Translations under genes and position numbers: made by a program
Notes under the pieces: generated by a model
Databases searched by the model: none
Seen by the model: only the letters and a program-made list of their open reading frames with translations
What the model was told of the DNA's origin: nothing
Part shown: one piece after another, positions 34,108 to 52,745 of the stretch
How the letters are laid out: every line of letters starts with the position of its first letter
Numbering within the stretch: the stretch's first letter is position 1
NCBI GenBank assembly: GCA_033964015.1
Contig: CM066914.1
Coordinates: forward strand, 10,407,831-10,471,830
Source: Scolanthus callimorphus
Lineage: Eukaryota; Cnidaria; Anthozoa; Actiniaria; Edwardsiidae
DNA: 64,000 bases
Direction: 5' to 3'

Positions 34108-35782
34108 ATGGCTTTATTAGTCAGGGGAATGTACAGCAAAGTTGGTATTCGGCTGGTTTCGACCGGTGTGAAGCAGGTTAGAGAAGTGATGCATGATGTA
34201 GATGTTGCTAACGTTTTCAGCTTGATGATGCAAGTCCTTTTATTGTTTGTTCTTGAATCAACATTTGCCCTAAAGGCGCTACGGCCCTGTATAAGAACCA
34301 TATGACATTTTATAATTATGTTTTCAGTTTTGTTACCGTGGCTTTGCATCAGCATGTGTTGCAGCAAAACAGCCTTTCCAGGTTGAGCTCCAGCAAGGCA
34401 AGAGGTACTCCTGGTGTAGATGTGGGCTTAGCAAGAAACAGGTAATACATGTTTAACAGAATAGAAGTTCCTAATGTTATATATTCCCCACCCTATTTCT
34501 CATTCATAGTTCTAAGCAATGCCATACTTCCGGGGAGGTGGGTTGGGTGCAGACGCAACCCCTTTGTGATACAAAAATGGGAAAATGTAGTCCCAAATGC
34601 GGGCTCTTTGGACCACAAATGCACCCCCCCCCCCCTCCCTTTCCAAAAGCCTGGATCCGCTCCCCCCCCCCCCCCCCCCCCTCCATTTCCAAAAGCCTGG
34701 ATCCGCTCTTGCACATAAAAGAGTTAAGGGGTACACAGGAAAAATAAACTTCAACCGAAAGAGCTATACTGATGTGGGAGTGAACTATTGATCTGTCTGA
34801 CTTCTAGCTACTTAACTCGACTAGCCTTTGCTATTTTTAAGTAGCTTTGTTCTCCCCGCTATAATCTATTTCCAATACTATAATTAATTATCTCAGAGGA
34901 CAAATAAAGTATTTTGTTGTTGTTGTTTGAACCCTAAAAGACACTGGAAGTTGCAATATATTGCTTTTGCGAGAGCAATTTCCAGTGGAATCAGTCTAGT
35001 CTGCATGTGATGTTTCCTTTGTGATTCAGTTATGTAATTCTATAGAAAATAAGGTATTTGCTCCCTGGTAAATTGATTCCCCTCATACCTTATTATTGTA
35101 CCTCAGCTACAATTCCCAATCCCAATGCTAAAGGTGCATACCAGTATTTTATGGCATCAAATATTTAAACAAACTGCACAGTTGTTCTGCAAAATGAAGC
35201 AGTCACCCCAGCAGTTATTGCCTGGAAATCGAACCACACTAGAGTGAGATTAACCAAAATGATTCATAACACCTGGAAGTTATTAAAAGGATACAGAATC
35301 TTTACATCTGACAGGGATTTTGCAGCTTGTTTGCTCACCCTAGAGCTGACACAATACTGAGGTGAGTATCCACCCACCTCAGTGCCATTCATCAATGCCT
35401 TTGTCTTTGAAGTCAAATGCTTGTTTTCTAGAATAAATGGTATGCAATGCATGTCTCACATTCAGGGAATCCCCCCTTTGGATGACGGTTTGATGAATCT
35501 GTGATTGCTACTGGAGCATGCACATATCCTGACAGGCTCCCTTTACAAAAATCTTTAATTAGTTAATTACAAAGTGATTTTTTTTTTGCTTTCTCTCATT
35601 AGCCATTCTGTGATGGAAGTCACAAAGGGACAGGTATCAGTCCTGAACGATTTCGTCCTGAGGAAAGCAATCCAGAGGCATTTCTGTGTGGTTGTAAACA
35701 GACAAGCACTCCTCCATTCTGTGATGGGACTCATGCTACTGAGAGTGTACAAGCAGCAGAAATAGGGAAGCCTTTAAACTGA
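34108..35782 (+). CDS. CISD3: CDGSH iron-sulfur domain protein 3 (mitochondrial MiNT)
   Basis: CISD3 is a mitochondrial matrix protein holding two 2Fe-2S clusters in one chain. Exons 34108-34176, 34328-34441 and 35603-35782 join in phase 0 to give 120 residues. Two CDGSH motifs are complete. The first has C53, C55, C64, H68 (WCRCG, then PFCDGSH); the second has C90, C92, C101, H105 (LCGCK, then PFCDGTH). The preceding KQPFQVELQQGKRYSWCRCG is the canonical lead-in. The first 35 residues (MALLVRGMYSKVGIRLVSTG) are basic and hydroxylated without acids, as expected for a mitochondrial targeting sequence. An AATAAA lies within 10 bases after the stop. It is divergent from COMMD3. Confidence 0.96.
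34621..34706. repeat. C-run repeat with AAAAGCCTGGATCCGCTC, two copies, in CISD3 intron 2
   Basis: Two copies of CCTTTCCAAAAGCCTGGATCCGCT-like sequence alternate with long C runs. Open frames through it on both strands (poly-Pro and poly-Gly) are artefacts. Confidence 0.8.
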
Positions 35783-35784
35783 TA

Positions 35785-35791
35785 AATAAAT
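35785..35791 (+). terminator. Candidate poly(A) signal of CISD3
   Basis: AATAAA within GATAAATAAATC immediately downstream of the CISD3 stop codon. The position is very close to the stop, so other signals downstream may be used instead. Confidence 0.45.
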
Positions 35792-35963
35792 CAGTTAGAT
35801 ACTGTTCTGATAATAACAATTATGGTAAAAATAAGTTCTGTGTGTGATGAAGATGGTAATGACGGTGATTATGATAATAATGATGATGCAAGTTGGAGTT
35901 GCACTCCTTCTGGGGTCTCACCAACATTTGGGAAAGGGGGTTCAGAACTACTGAAAATGTATA

Positions 35964-36137
35964 ATCAGGGACGGCGAAACAGTTTTCAATTTTGTGTGTG
36001 GGGAGGGGGGGGGGCTCATTAGTAAGATTGTATGGCAAGATGGGGGGCTGAGTTCAGTGAAAATGTATGAAAACTTGGCACAATTTGGGAGGGGGGGCTA
36101 AAGCCCCCCTAGCCCCTCTGGCTCCGCCATCCCTGAT
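35964..36137. mobile_element. Short TIR element with ATCAGGGACGGCG ends
   Basis: Left end ATCAGGGACGGCGAAACAG; right end CTGGCTCCGCCATCCCTGAT. Inside are G runs and a C run that also pair. About 174 bp. Confidence 0.65.
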
Positions 36138-36440
36138 AATGACCTTGATCATTTTTGACAATTTTTCTTTGATGTTTATTATTATTTTTAGCCCAGAAGG
36201 GGCAACCCTATGTTCCCCCACTATATTGTACTATGCATTTATCCTTTGCCTGTCATGATTTTGAACCAACACCCTACTGTACTATTATTTTATGGTCTCT
36301 GGTGCTTTCTTTTTAATTGGTGCTTTTCACTTGTCACGTGACTAAAATTATCTCCCTAAATTGCCATCTGAACACTAAATGCGCTACAGAACCGTGAAGA
36401 GAACATAAAAATATGTTTCTTGTGAAAATTTGAGATCGAT

Positions 36441-37181
36441 TAGGCGTTTTCCGGCCTAAATATAAGCGAATGAATGCCCGCCGTTTTGTTCAGTAATTGT
36501 ATGGAGCCGCCATGTTGGTGTTCATCCCGGGGGGGGGGTTCTCCCAAGTAAGAGTGATAGGGGTGCTCATCGGGACATCGGAAAATATACCCTTAAAAAT
36601 ACCAGGACATAAAAAATCCACCCCCTAAAAATACCGTATAAAACAAAATGACCCCTAAAAAATACCAATAAATAAACCCTTTTTGTGATTGTTCATTGTT
36701 TCTTATCTCAAAACAGGCCTTTTTTTAGAGCTATAAATGAAGAAAGAAAGCTAGAAAACGTTTTGCTTGGTTTGTGACCCTTTCATTCATTCGCGTACCC
36801 CTAAAAAAAACTAGGCGTTTTCCGGCCTAAATATAAGCGAATGAATGCCCGCCGTTTTGTTCAGTAATTGTATGGAGCCGCCATGTTGGTGTTCATCCCG
36901 GGGGGGGGGGTTCTCCCAAGTAAGAGTGATAGGGGTGCTCATCGGGACATCGGAAAATATACCCTTAAAAATACCAGGACATAAAAAATCCACCCCTAAA
37001 AAATACCGTATAAAACAAAATGACCCCTAAAAAATACCAATAAATAAACCCTTTTTGTGATTGTTCATTGTTTCTTATCTCAAAACAGGCCTTTTTTTAG
37101 AGCTATAAATGAAGAAAGAAAGCTAGAAAACGTTTTGCTTGGTTTGTGACCCTTTCATTCATTCGCGTACCCCTAAAAAAT
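36441..37181. repeat. 371-bp unit in tandem duplication
   Basis: The unit starting TAGGCGTTTTCCGGCCTAAA at 36441 recurs at 36812 and is nearly identical to the end, differing mainly in lengths of G and A runs. Such identity suggests a recent duplication or an assembly duplication. Confidence 0.93.
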
Positions 37182-37219
37182 ACCCCCCCCCCCATGCTGA
37201 AGGACACCAACATGGCGGC
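36506..37219. mobile_element. TIR element with GCCGCCATGTTGGTGT ends
   Basis: The left end GCCGCCATGTTGGTGTTCAT is followed by a G run. The right end is a C run, then AAGGACACCAACATGGCGGC. The tandem duplication copied the left end, so the element now has two left ends (36506 and about 36878) and one right end. Confidence 0.7.
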
Positions 37220-40200
37220 CAACCTACCAGTTGTCTAAAAGGCTATTTCTACGGACTCTATCGATAAAAATCTTATTGGATCGGTAGGATATCAACCATT
37301 AAGACATGCTGGCTTGCAAATATTGTAAGCACTGAACAAATTGAGCGAAATACGGCACGATCAAAATCCGTGACTGGTGTTGCGTGACATAAATCACCTC
37401 GGCGATATCTCCGAGACCATTTGTTAGAAAGTGTTGAAATTTTGTGTGCAGACTCCCTCGGTAGAGTTGTAATAAAGAATGAAAGTGTATATTCGTAGAG
37501 AGTTTAGTTTAGAAGTTAGCATTTTGATGACGTCACGTGAAAAGCAAGAATACTTGGGGAAGGAAACCAGAGATGAGCCTGATCATAATATGATTATAAA
37601 AGTGCTACTGATATTCAATATATTGTGGCGAAAATAGTTTCATTGCCTCTTGAAAATGAAATGCTTGCAAAATCTGCAATGACGAATTTCCCAGTTCCTT
37701 AAGCGTATATAAGCAAGACAAACTTTGGAATTACAAATATGTGATCCTTCACAGAAAAAAGGTAAACTAACGACTTTCTGTTCGGTCCCCAATCCCGTTG
37801 GCAACCCGTTCACACGGCTTGAAAGCCGTTCGGAAAAAAAAACAGCGGTTGAATTGGATTCGACGCGGCAAAATTGTAACAGTTCTTTATTGGACATCGC
37901 TCTTTCCCCTGGTTTTCATATCGTGGAAATCACTTCACAAGAAAAAAAAATCTCTCAGACTGTTCGTCAAATTTATCGGAATCGGCGCTCTTAAGACATT
38001 TGACTGACAGACACCAAACTGCGGTTGGGGGAGAGTTATGAAAACCACAGTAAGAAAAGTTTCTGTGTGCATAAGAAACTGTCATTCTCCTTCATTGCTA
38101 TTTTACTGCATTTTAAATTGGCAATGGCCAAGTGGTTTGTGTAGCTTAATTGACGTGAAAAGGAAACACAGTGCTTCATTGTAAGCTCGCAAGTATTTTG
38201 TCAAACCTAATTTGTCATTGAGTTTATAATGCACCACGATATAAATTCAGTATAGGTCAGTATAGTTATTCACAGGGCGTACTTTTTCAGAAATGATTTT
38301 TGGTTTATATCTTTTAAGAACTTTGACTTGTGCATTTCCTGTTATCTGTTTGGGATATACTTACCCTAAAGGCAAACACATGAGCGGGTACTCGCCACTA
38401 GTTATCTCTTGCTACTTTTATCCTTAATGTGACAAAAGCCCTTTATAACCGACGGCAAGGGAAATGTAGGTAGTAAAAACATCTTTGAGAGATCTTGAAG
38501 GGGATCTTTAGATCAGAGACAGATGCTGAGTGAAAAATGAAAGTTTATTGTCTAGTCTTATTTCTCTCGATATTTCTCGCACTCTTTCTCGAAATATTTG
38601 TAAAAAGTAGGCTAAATCGATTTTCTTTATCGTATAATTACATGTTTTCGGTGTTTAAGGTTAATCGCAGGAATGGTATAAAAGACAAATAATGCGCTTG
38701 TTGCATAATAACATCTTGTTAATAAAGGACCGTCAAATTTAAAAATAATAGCTCGAAATATGTGTCTGGTTGGTGTAAAGCGAGATGAGGAACCTCTTCA
38801 CAAGCTCGAAGCCTTACTGATTAGTGACGGATGGTGTTCTAATAATTCTATCGCACGCTATTCGGGACGGATTATTATACGCTTGAAGTTTATCGCTCAG
38901 TCGGAGTCTATTACGCCGCAGATTTTAGAAAACCGATAAGATTTGTTTTGGCCTCCTAGACAGTATGCTATGAAGCCAAATATCAGTTCAAAAGATGTCT
39001 CAAAGCCTCCGTAAAATCACCCAGAGCTGTTCATTCGTTTGACAGACGGAAGCCAAACCGTGGTTTGTTGGTTGGCGTAGAAAGTTTGCAGAATTTAATA
39101 AAAATTAAAGTAAAACTCGGGTAAATTTTAGGGTAAAAGTGCAGTTCTTCACGATAGTTTTACTGTGGTCGTCAATCTATCTGCATTGTGTTTGTCAGGG
39201 TGACACTTGACGTCTATTTGGATCACTCTTTTTGTTTCGAGTGTGGCGATTTTGCGAGATGCATGGTGGAGAAAAAAACATGGATTTTTATAACAGGTGG
39301 AAGTTCGGTAATGAAAAAAAGTAAAGCTGAATGATGAAACTTGTGCAAAAATTAATCATTAGAAAACACCTGTCTTTTGGCAGTGTTTGTAATACAAAAA
39401 TAAGACAGAACATACAAAGACGGATATTACAATACTGAAGCACAGTAAAGTTCTTTGTACTTTGCTTTAAAAAATAACATCCACAAAGCACTCCCATAAT
39501 AGAATGGTTTTGACTTCCAAGTGCAAAGGAATTTCATAAGTATGATTATTTGTGTTCTAATGTAATTAAAAAGCAAAATAGTAATAAAAGTAATTTTGAC
39601 TGTAAGACATCCGTTTATTTTTGTTATAATATTGAATATTTCCTTGGGCCAAATTTGTAATTATTTGCTTAGTTGCTAATAGATCGCGCTTGGACGCTTT
39701 TCAAAAATTAAAATGCAATGCATATTCTTGATGGGAAATATGGAAAAGGAAGAACAGGTACTTTGTGAAGTACACAGCTAAATGCTCTCGGTTTTATATT
39801 GTTTATGACGAAGCTACTTAAACCCTTGGACATGATTTTATGAAAGTGAAAACAAGTTGTGTACTTGTAAGTGGTGGGTTATTGCCCAGTGGGGGAAGCT
39901 GAATTGTGACGACAGCATGCATATAAATACACCAGATTATCAGTGGCTCGTACAGACCACCTTCAGGTCATCCTTGAAATGGCCACGCTTGTCTAACCCG
40001 ACATGCAAATTTAGTTTTGTTGCGTGTTTTCGTTGGGAAAACTGGCCAAGTGCATCGAGGCTCTAGCTTATTCACTGAGACTACACGATACAGTCACGCC
40101 AAGTTACAGCACTAAAGACAATACAAGTTTGACAGAAAGGCAGCAGAATTGCTAAGATTTCAAGAAAGAGAAACAGCGGTACTACATTCCAGAGGCCTTG

Positions 40201-40247
40201 CTGTGCGGCATTTGTATTTAATTCATCCAGAGTGTAAAATTTCCAAG

Positions 40248-41524
40248 ATGGCGAGCCCCACAAACGCAACTCTACTAAATCAACCGTCAATGAAAGACGT
40301 ACATTTTACTTTAGCAGAAACTTCAGCTACGGCGGGAGCTTTAACGCTAATAATGGGACTTACAGTGGTTGGCAATTTAATGGTATTCTTCGTCGTTCTA
40401 GCGAATAAGCGGCTTTGGACCGAGATGAACATGTTTCTACTCAATCTAGCGTTTGGGGATTTGGCCGTCGGTCTAGTTAGCATGGTCTTTCCATTGATCA
40501 CAGCCATAAAGCGAGAATGGATTTTCGGTCGCGGGACGATCTGTCAGCTGAGTGCGTGCTGTAACTCCGTTCTCTTTTGCAGTACAATCTTCACGCACAC
40601 TATTATAAGCATCGATCGCTACCTTATCATTGTTCATCCCATGAAAAAGATCATGACTCGGAAAAAGGCGCTCGCTATGATTCTAGGAGTGTGGGTCTTT
40701 TCCGTGGTTATTGTTCTTGGACCGATATTTGGCTGGGGAAACATGGAGTATAACCCTTCTACTCTACAATGCGGGTTCGGTTTTCCGCGAGATAAGTCAG
40801 CTCGTATGTATATCATCATTTTAGCCGCGATAGCCTTTATTATCCCCTTAATCGTCATGACATATGCCTACATCCGAATCTACATCAGTGTCAAGAAACA
40901 CACTCAAAGAATGTCACACAATGTCAGAATGCTTGAACAAGATGCTGCCTTCAAAGCGCAAAAAAGAATCGTCGTGACGTTTTTTCTTGCGCTTATCGCG
41001 TTTTTATTTGCTGGGCGCCTTTTTTCAGCTTCATAGCCATTGCTGTTGTTGTTAAAATCCCAAGTCAGATCCCCCACGGACTTGGATTAGCTGCATACGT
41101 GTGCGGATTCTTGAACTCTGCCTGTAACCCATTTATTGTTGGACTCAGAAGCGAGCAGTTCAAATCTGGGTTCTCAAAAATTTTATGTTGTTGTTTTTGT
41201 TGCGTGGAGAGTGATGGTGGTAGCGACGAGAGCACGCGGGGTTTGCAGCCTGCTAAGACCACTATGAGTAGCCGAATAGTTAGCGATGAATACGAGCCGT
41301 ACAGAAATACCAAGTGCATCCATGAGAGAGATGACAATTCGGTGTTTATTGATGGAAACGATGACACCCAGGAATTGACTCTTCCAAAGAAACATAAAGT
41401 GCATATGGTGCGACCAAGAAAAAGAAGTTCAGAGACTGAAAGTAGCAATTCCAACAAACCAGTGGCATACAAGCAATTCTTGCATATCAAGGGAGAGGCC
41501 TCGTGGCGCGAATCTGGAGTCTAA
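40248..41524 (+). CDS. Class A (rhodopsin-like) G protein-coupled receptor, intronless, one frame break
   Basis: Seven-transmembrane plasma-membrane receptor, ligand unknown. The start ATG at 40248 sits in CCAAGATGGCG; an upstream in-frame extension is unlikely to be used. There is an N-glycosylation site (NAT) at residue 6. Family landmarks: GN in TM1 (VVGNLMVFF), LAFGD in TM2, the TM3 cysteine (TICQL), DRY (SIDRYLIIVHP), a TM4 Trp, the extracellular cysteine (LQCGFGF), a TM5 Pro (FIIPLIV), TM6, and NPFIV at the TM7 NPxxY position. A Cys cluster (CCCFCC) after helix 8 suggests palmitoylation. No TM7 lysine of opsins is present. After 41009 the frame runs to a stop at 41034; one extra T in the T run at 41007-41009 would give the CWAP motif of TM6 and keep the frame open to TAA at 41524 (about 425 residues). 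Either an assembly error or a recent pseudogene. Confidence 0.85.
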
Positions 41525-43797
41525 CGAAAGCAATGCTTTACCAAAGTATTTTCAGTGTGAAAGTTAAAATAGGGATTAGTTAGGGACTCCGCCTAGAGCC
41601 GGATATTTTTCTTTCTCCGTTTTAGGATTTCCTGTATGGATTTTATTTAGAGCTCTTGGATTTGAACTATACTTTTGGAGGGAAACGGAGCGGGATCGCG
41701 ACAATGCAAAGGTCACAAAAAAGCTTTTCCAGGTTTTTCATAAACTGGCGGGGAAGGCACAAGTTCAAAAGCTATGTATGCGGTAGGAAAACAGTATATA
41801 GAACAAAGGAATAAAGACCGTAATGCGCTAAAATGGTTCCGCGGGTTTATGAAAGCCCCCTTAGTCAGCAAAGATTTTTGCGATAGTTGGTTGACTCCTC
41901 GGATGCCAGATGCGCCAAAGTTCAGGGAATTTATCAGTTGTAATTGATGTTTTAGAAATTGAAATAATTGTAAATATAAGAATAAACAGGGAAGCACACT
42001 CCACCGGAATAAGTTAGTGTGTGTAGCGCAAACCGGGGGAAGTGAAGTGCCACTCCCCTATGCAAACGGACAAATAATAAGAAAATAAAAAACCCAAGCA
42101 AAATGAAGAATACATTAAGATAACGAGTTGTGACCGAGGAAATGATAAGCATAAGACAAAAGGAAAGGTAAATTTGCGAATCAATGGGAAAACGGCGAAA
42201 CTGTAGGAGAGATTATGATTGATTAAAATACGGATTATTTAGACAATCTAATGTCAATATTGCAGATCGCTTGTGACTGCGGTTGACGGTTGCAGATAAG
42301 GAGCAAATTTCGCATGTTTTTATAGATGCAAATAATGTTGGGTGAGGCAGTGAGGACCCGCGATAAAATAGTCGCGGCTTTTCGCCTTGGATTGAATCCC
42401 CTGCAGATTTTCTAAACAGGCGGAAATCCGCAAGAAATGTAATACGAATGATTGTTAAAAAAATATGTCGTTTTCACCAGGTGCGCATTTTTCAGCAGAA
42501 GAGCGTATGGTAGTTGGACATTGCACAAGCTCTCAGAAAGGTTGCTGTCTATAGAATAGGGATGACAAAGACCTCGGCTTTAGATCAGTTACTAAACCCA
42601 AGCTCAGTGTCCCGTTCCCTTTCGCGCGCACTCCATGTAAGGGCTTCAAAACTTGATTTCCACACGGGCGAGCGAAAATCTCAGGGTGATAATTTATCTT
42701 TATGGGCCAGCGAAGTACGCGACGATAGCCGGGCTGTTTTACTCGCCCTGAACTAATAGTCTAACATAACACACACAGCAAACACACTTCAGTAGAATAA
42801 AGTTTAGTGATGTGTTGCTCTTTTTGGGGGACCTAACCTACAAGGTAATCAATAGCGCGCATGTCTCTCCAAATTTGCTATTTTCTGGCCCAGGCTTGCG
42901 TTATAAATGTGCGCTGTATCTGTGCTGCGTGAATGTTTTGTAACTACAGCGCGAGTCTGCCATTGATCATTATCCAGAGATCACGTGGTTAAACCATCGA
43001 GACATTGGTAATGATCACTTGTTGATTACAAGACGCTCGATTGGCTAAAGAGTTCTTTATTCAGTTTTTTTTTTTCAGTTTCATTTACAAGAACAGTTTT
43101 GAAAGACCACGTTTTTAGTTGCAAGAAATTAAGCCAATTCCTATTCACACTGTACGAACTAAGATAAAGTTAATACAAGTTATTTAACGTTATGTCAATA
43201 GTTTAACTTAGTATATTATTCTCTCCTTAAGTGCTTTAATTTGTTAAGTTGCCTAATCTTCAAGTGCTATCTAAATCACCACACATTGCTACACACGTAA
43301 AAAAATCGCGACAACAAAAACTTTCGGCTTGTTAGATTTGCAGCAGAGTCCCATACAAGATTGACCATCAAGTTCCAATTACGTTATTCCATGGCGCAGC
43401 AGTCGCGGGCCGATAATCCAGGGTATGGACCGGCTAACGACCTGCGTTACTGTTACACGGTCCGACTTGCATTAAATACTGTAAAGAATTCAGACAAGGG
43501 GTATACTTGCAGACGGTAGGCCAACGCCCCTTGGACTTTACATAGGCGCTATATTATCAGCAGCCAATTAAATGAGTCCCATACGCCGTTCTGTAGATGT
43601 TCTGTGAACGTTGTCATCTGAAAGTTGTTGAGTCAGAAGTACAAGGTGGAATGTACCGTTACGAATGAGCGCACATTTGGTTGGTAGTAGCCAGAGATTT
43701 CGTGTTGTGAACCAGCACTGAATGACGCTTGCCCTCGAACACTCGGCGATATCACGATGTGTAAATGTAAATGATGTCTAGAAAATACGAGGCGGAG
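41525..43797. other. Intergenic region between the GPCR and PSMC5
   Basis: No gene, clear repeat or element recognised. The short open frames here have no recognisable features. It should contain the 3' untranslated regions of the GPCR (+) and PSMC5 (-). Confidence 0.5.
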
Positions 43798-50367
<6,570 letters not shown>

Positions 50368-51124
50368 CTTGAAAAATGACTTGGGGAAAATTGGCAAGGC
50401 TATCCCATGATGCACCGCACCATTCATAACGCAAGGTCGTGACCGCGATGCACGGCGGGTAGGAACTGGCGAACTACCCAACATACAAAGGATCAATCAA
50501 TCAATCAACCAATCAGACCCTTCTTTCCAATCCTTTGGTGGGAGCGCGAACTGGAACACAGCACTTCACCAACTGTGAGCACTGCGCGTTTCATCAGCAC
50601 ATTAGTGAGCACTAGCATGCAATATATTATTTCACGAACAACAACTCAATAATTTTAGTGGCGTAGCCGATATAATTTCTTGCCGTACGCAATGTAAACA
50701 AATGATTGTATTGATTAAGCAGCTATTGTCGTCGTAAGTAACCCTTCAGGAACATGTTCTACAGGGACAAATTAAATGGGGCGTGATACTAAACATGGTA
50801 ACGTGTCACATCGAATTTGTTTATCAGGCTCATTTAGAAACTTTAAATCAGCCAATGAGCGCAAGGGAACAACTAGCCAATGAGAATGTAGCACTTTCTC
50901 TGTCCTTCGCGCCTTTTCAAAGTTTGCAAAGCTAGGAGGATGAAATCGACACTTCTTTTGCTAGTTTTAACGAAGATTTAGATTTTGAAATTTACAGGAT
51001 TTCCATTTTACGTAAGCGATCAGTTTTTTACTTACCTGAGCAGATTACAAATAATTTATAATAGCTTTTTTCAGATGAAGGGTCTCCACATGCAAGTGAA
51101 AATGTAAGTTCGATTACCTACTTT

Positions 51125-51447
51125 TGTTACTGGCCGTATTTATACTAGGAGACTAAGCCGTCCAGCTAGTATAAATTCGGAAGTGCGTTTAGGACGACCG
51201 TGAATTCTGAAGACCGACCGTGAATTCTGAAAAAAGAAGTGTCGAGTTTTGAAATAAGCTGCGCAATTTGCGGTAAGGCCGTGCGTCTTGATTTAGTCGT
51301 CTCGTTGGATGCCCTTAATTTCAGACGGCTAAGTTGTCCGACGGCTAAGACGTCTGCTACTTTTCTCGACTTTCCCTAGACGGCTAACTGAGGTGGCTGA
51401 AGGTCGTCCAGATGGCTATAGCCGTCTCTAGTATAAAAACGGCTATT
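51125..51447. mobile_element. TIR element with AGACGGCTA sub-repeats
   Basis: Left end GGCCGTATTTATACTAGGAG and right end CTCTAGTATAAAAACGGCTA are inverted repeats. The inside repeats AGACGGCTAAG and GCCGTC many times. About 320 bp, non-coding. Confidence 0.65.
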
Positions 51448-51822
51448 ATTAAGTTAAACCGTTTATTTTGATTGGGGAAAAAACGGGACCATACATCCAG
51501 ACATCTCCCCGCCGATCGAGAAGCGTCGTATGGCAACCACACGGTTCTTACGTCCACGCCAGAGGTTTCTGACAGCCGCTATCCCGAAGGGAACTCAGTC
51601 AATTACTCGGTAGCGACTCAGTGACCTAGCGGTGAGAGTACGCCCGGCCACCAGACCATTTTAAGGACGTCCCTTGTATATATATTTTATCGCGTTTCGG
51701 AATGTACACTTGTGTTGTGTCCCTAGGGATGTTAGTTCAGTATTTAAAGGAGCTTAATGTATGTTAAGTCATTCGAAGCGTCTTTTTCTCTTGTTGAGCT
51801 TTTCGTTAATTTTCATTTACAA

Positions 51823-52068
51823 TAGAGCGGTTTTCACATGACTGTCGTGAAAACAATTGCAATTGAGCAATCACTAGCCAATCAGAATTGAGAGAAATCA
51901 CTACTTGCTCCTAAATGGCTTTTTTCTCAGCCAATTGCAAGCCGAACCAATTACTAAGTAATTACACAATTGTATTTACTACAGAATTTGATTGGCTGAG
52001 ATAAACGAGTAGCCAATGAGAACGCAAATTACATAACAAGTCTTGACAGTCATGTGAAATCCGCTCTA
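51823..52068. mobile_element. TIR element with TAGAGCGGTTTTCACATGAC ends
   Basis: Left end TAGAGCGGTTTTCACATGAC and right end GTCATGTGAAATCCGCTCTA are inverted repeats of more than 20 bp with one indel. TA at both ends may be the target duplication. The interior contains CAATTG-rich sequence and AGCCAAT boxes. Confidence 0.8.
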
Positions 52069-52491
52069 TATTGCCTTCCTAATTTAATTGTGCCTAAAAT
52101 CACTTGTTGCGTGTTATACCACGCTCACCTTATGATCTATTGTCTATATACATGCCACATCAGCTATCAATAAAGAGACGCTCACTCCTAATTGGTATTG
52201 TGTTATTAATGTAGATTAGAGATAAAATATTTTATACTCGTTCAGAAAGTAAGAGTATGAGAGCAGTGAACAATCAACCTTATCCCTGTTACTAGCTGTT
52301 CGCGCAAAGTATTTATAATAGGACAGAACGTCATCAATGCCATTCATGTGGGACCACTTGTTATCCCTTTCTGTTTTCATAAACTTCAATTTCTTATTCT
52401 TGCTTAATTTTGGTATCATTTTTCATCGCTGTCATTAATTTCTTTGACAAAAAGCACCTAGCACGCCCTTTTCTGGCAACTTTCCAAGTTT

Positions 52492-52502
52492 ACGCATGCG
52501 CA
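52492..52502. promoter_or_regulatory. NRF1-like site upstream of a possible first exon
   Basis: ACGCATGCGCA matches the NRF1 core. It lies 71 bases upstream of the ATG at 52573, a typical place for such a site in a compact promoter. Confidence 0.35.
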
Positions 52503-52572
52503 GAACATTTTAAAAATCGCAGTTTCTCGAAATCATCAGGGTCACGAAGTAGAAGTATGAACTGGTGAAAGA

Positions 52573-52745
52573 ATGTCGAAAGGAGAAAGCTGTCGAACAT
52601 TCCAACAACACTCGTGTAAATGCACGGGTCTTTGCTGTATTTTAAGCACTTCGATTTTCGAAGTCGCCTCTGCAGTTTTTGCAAAACTCGGCTATGCCAT
52701 GTTGATGAGACCTAACAAGGACGAAACAGCTGGCCTGATGGTTGC
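52573..52745 (+). CDS. Possible first exon of an unrecognised gene
   Basis: The ATG at 52573 opens a frame of 57 codons (MSKGESCRTFQQ..., then CTGLCCILSTSIFEVASAVF), ending CAC GG|GTAATA, a plausible donor; otherwise TAA TAG follows after the Gly. The middle is Cys-rich and hydrophobic. An NRF1-like site lies just upstream. A matching acceptor exists near 54117, but the joined frame stops soon after, so the continuation is not established. Function unknown. Confidence 0.35.

Larger units (their letters stand above)
35783..40247. other. Intergenic region between CISD3 and the GPCR gene
   Basis: No supported gene. It holds TIR elements at 35964-36137 and 36506-37219, the latter with a 371-bp tandem duplication. 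From 37.3 to 40.2 kb I see only AT-rich unique-looking sequence with short, unsupported open frames. Confidence 0.5.
50368..52572. other. Intergenic region upstream of PSMC5
   Basis: The first 200 bases are CG-rich and probably contain the PSMC5 promoter. Two TIR elements follow (51125-51447 and 51823-52068). No gene recognised. Confidence 0.5.

Noticed and set aside
40149..40247. Upstream in-frame extension of the GPCR
   Set aside because: It lacks an ATG; the ATG at 40248 has a good context and gives a typical short glycosylated N terminus.
40248..41524. Calling the GPCR an opsin
   Set aside because: The TM7 segment (AAYVCGFLNSACNPFIVG) has no retinal-binding lysine.
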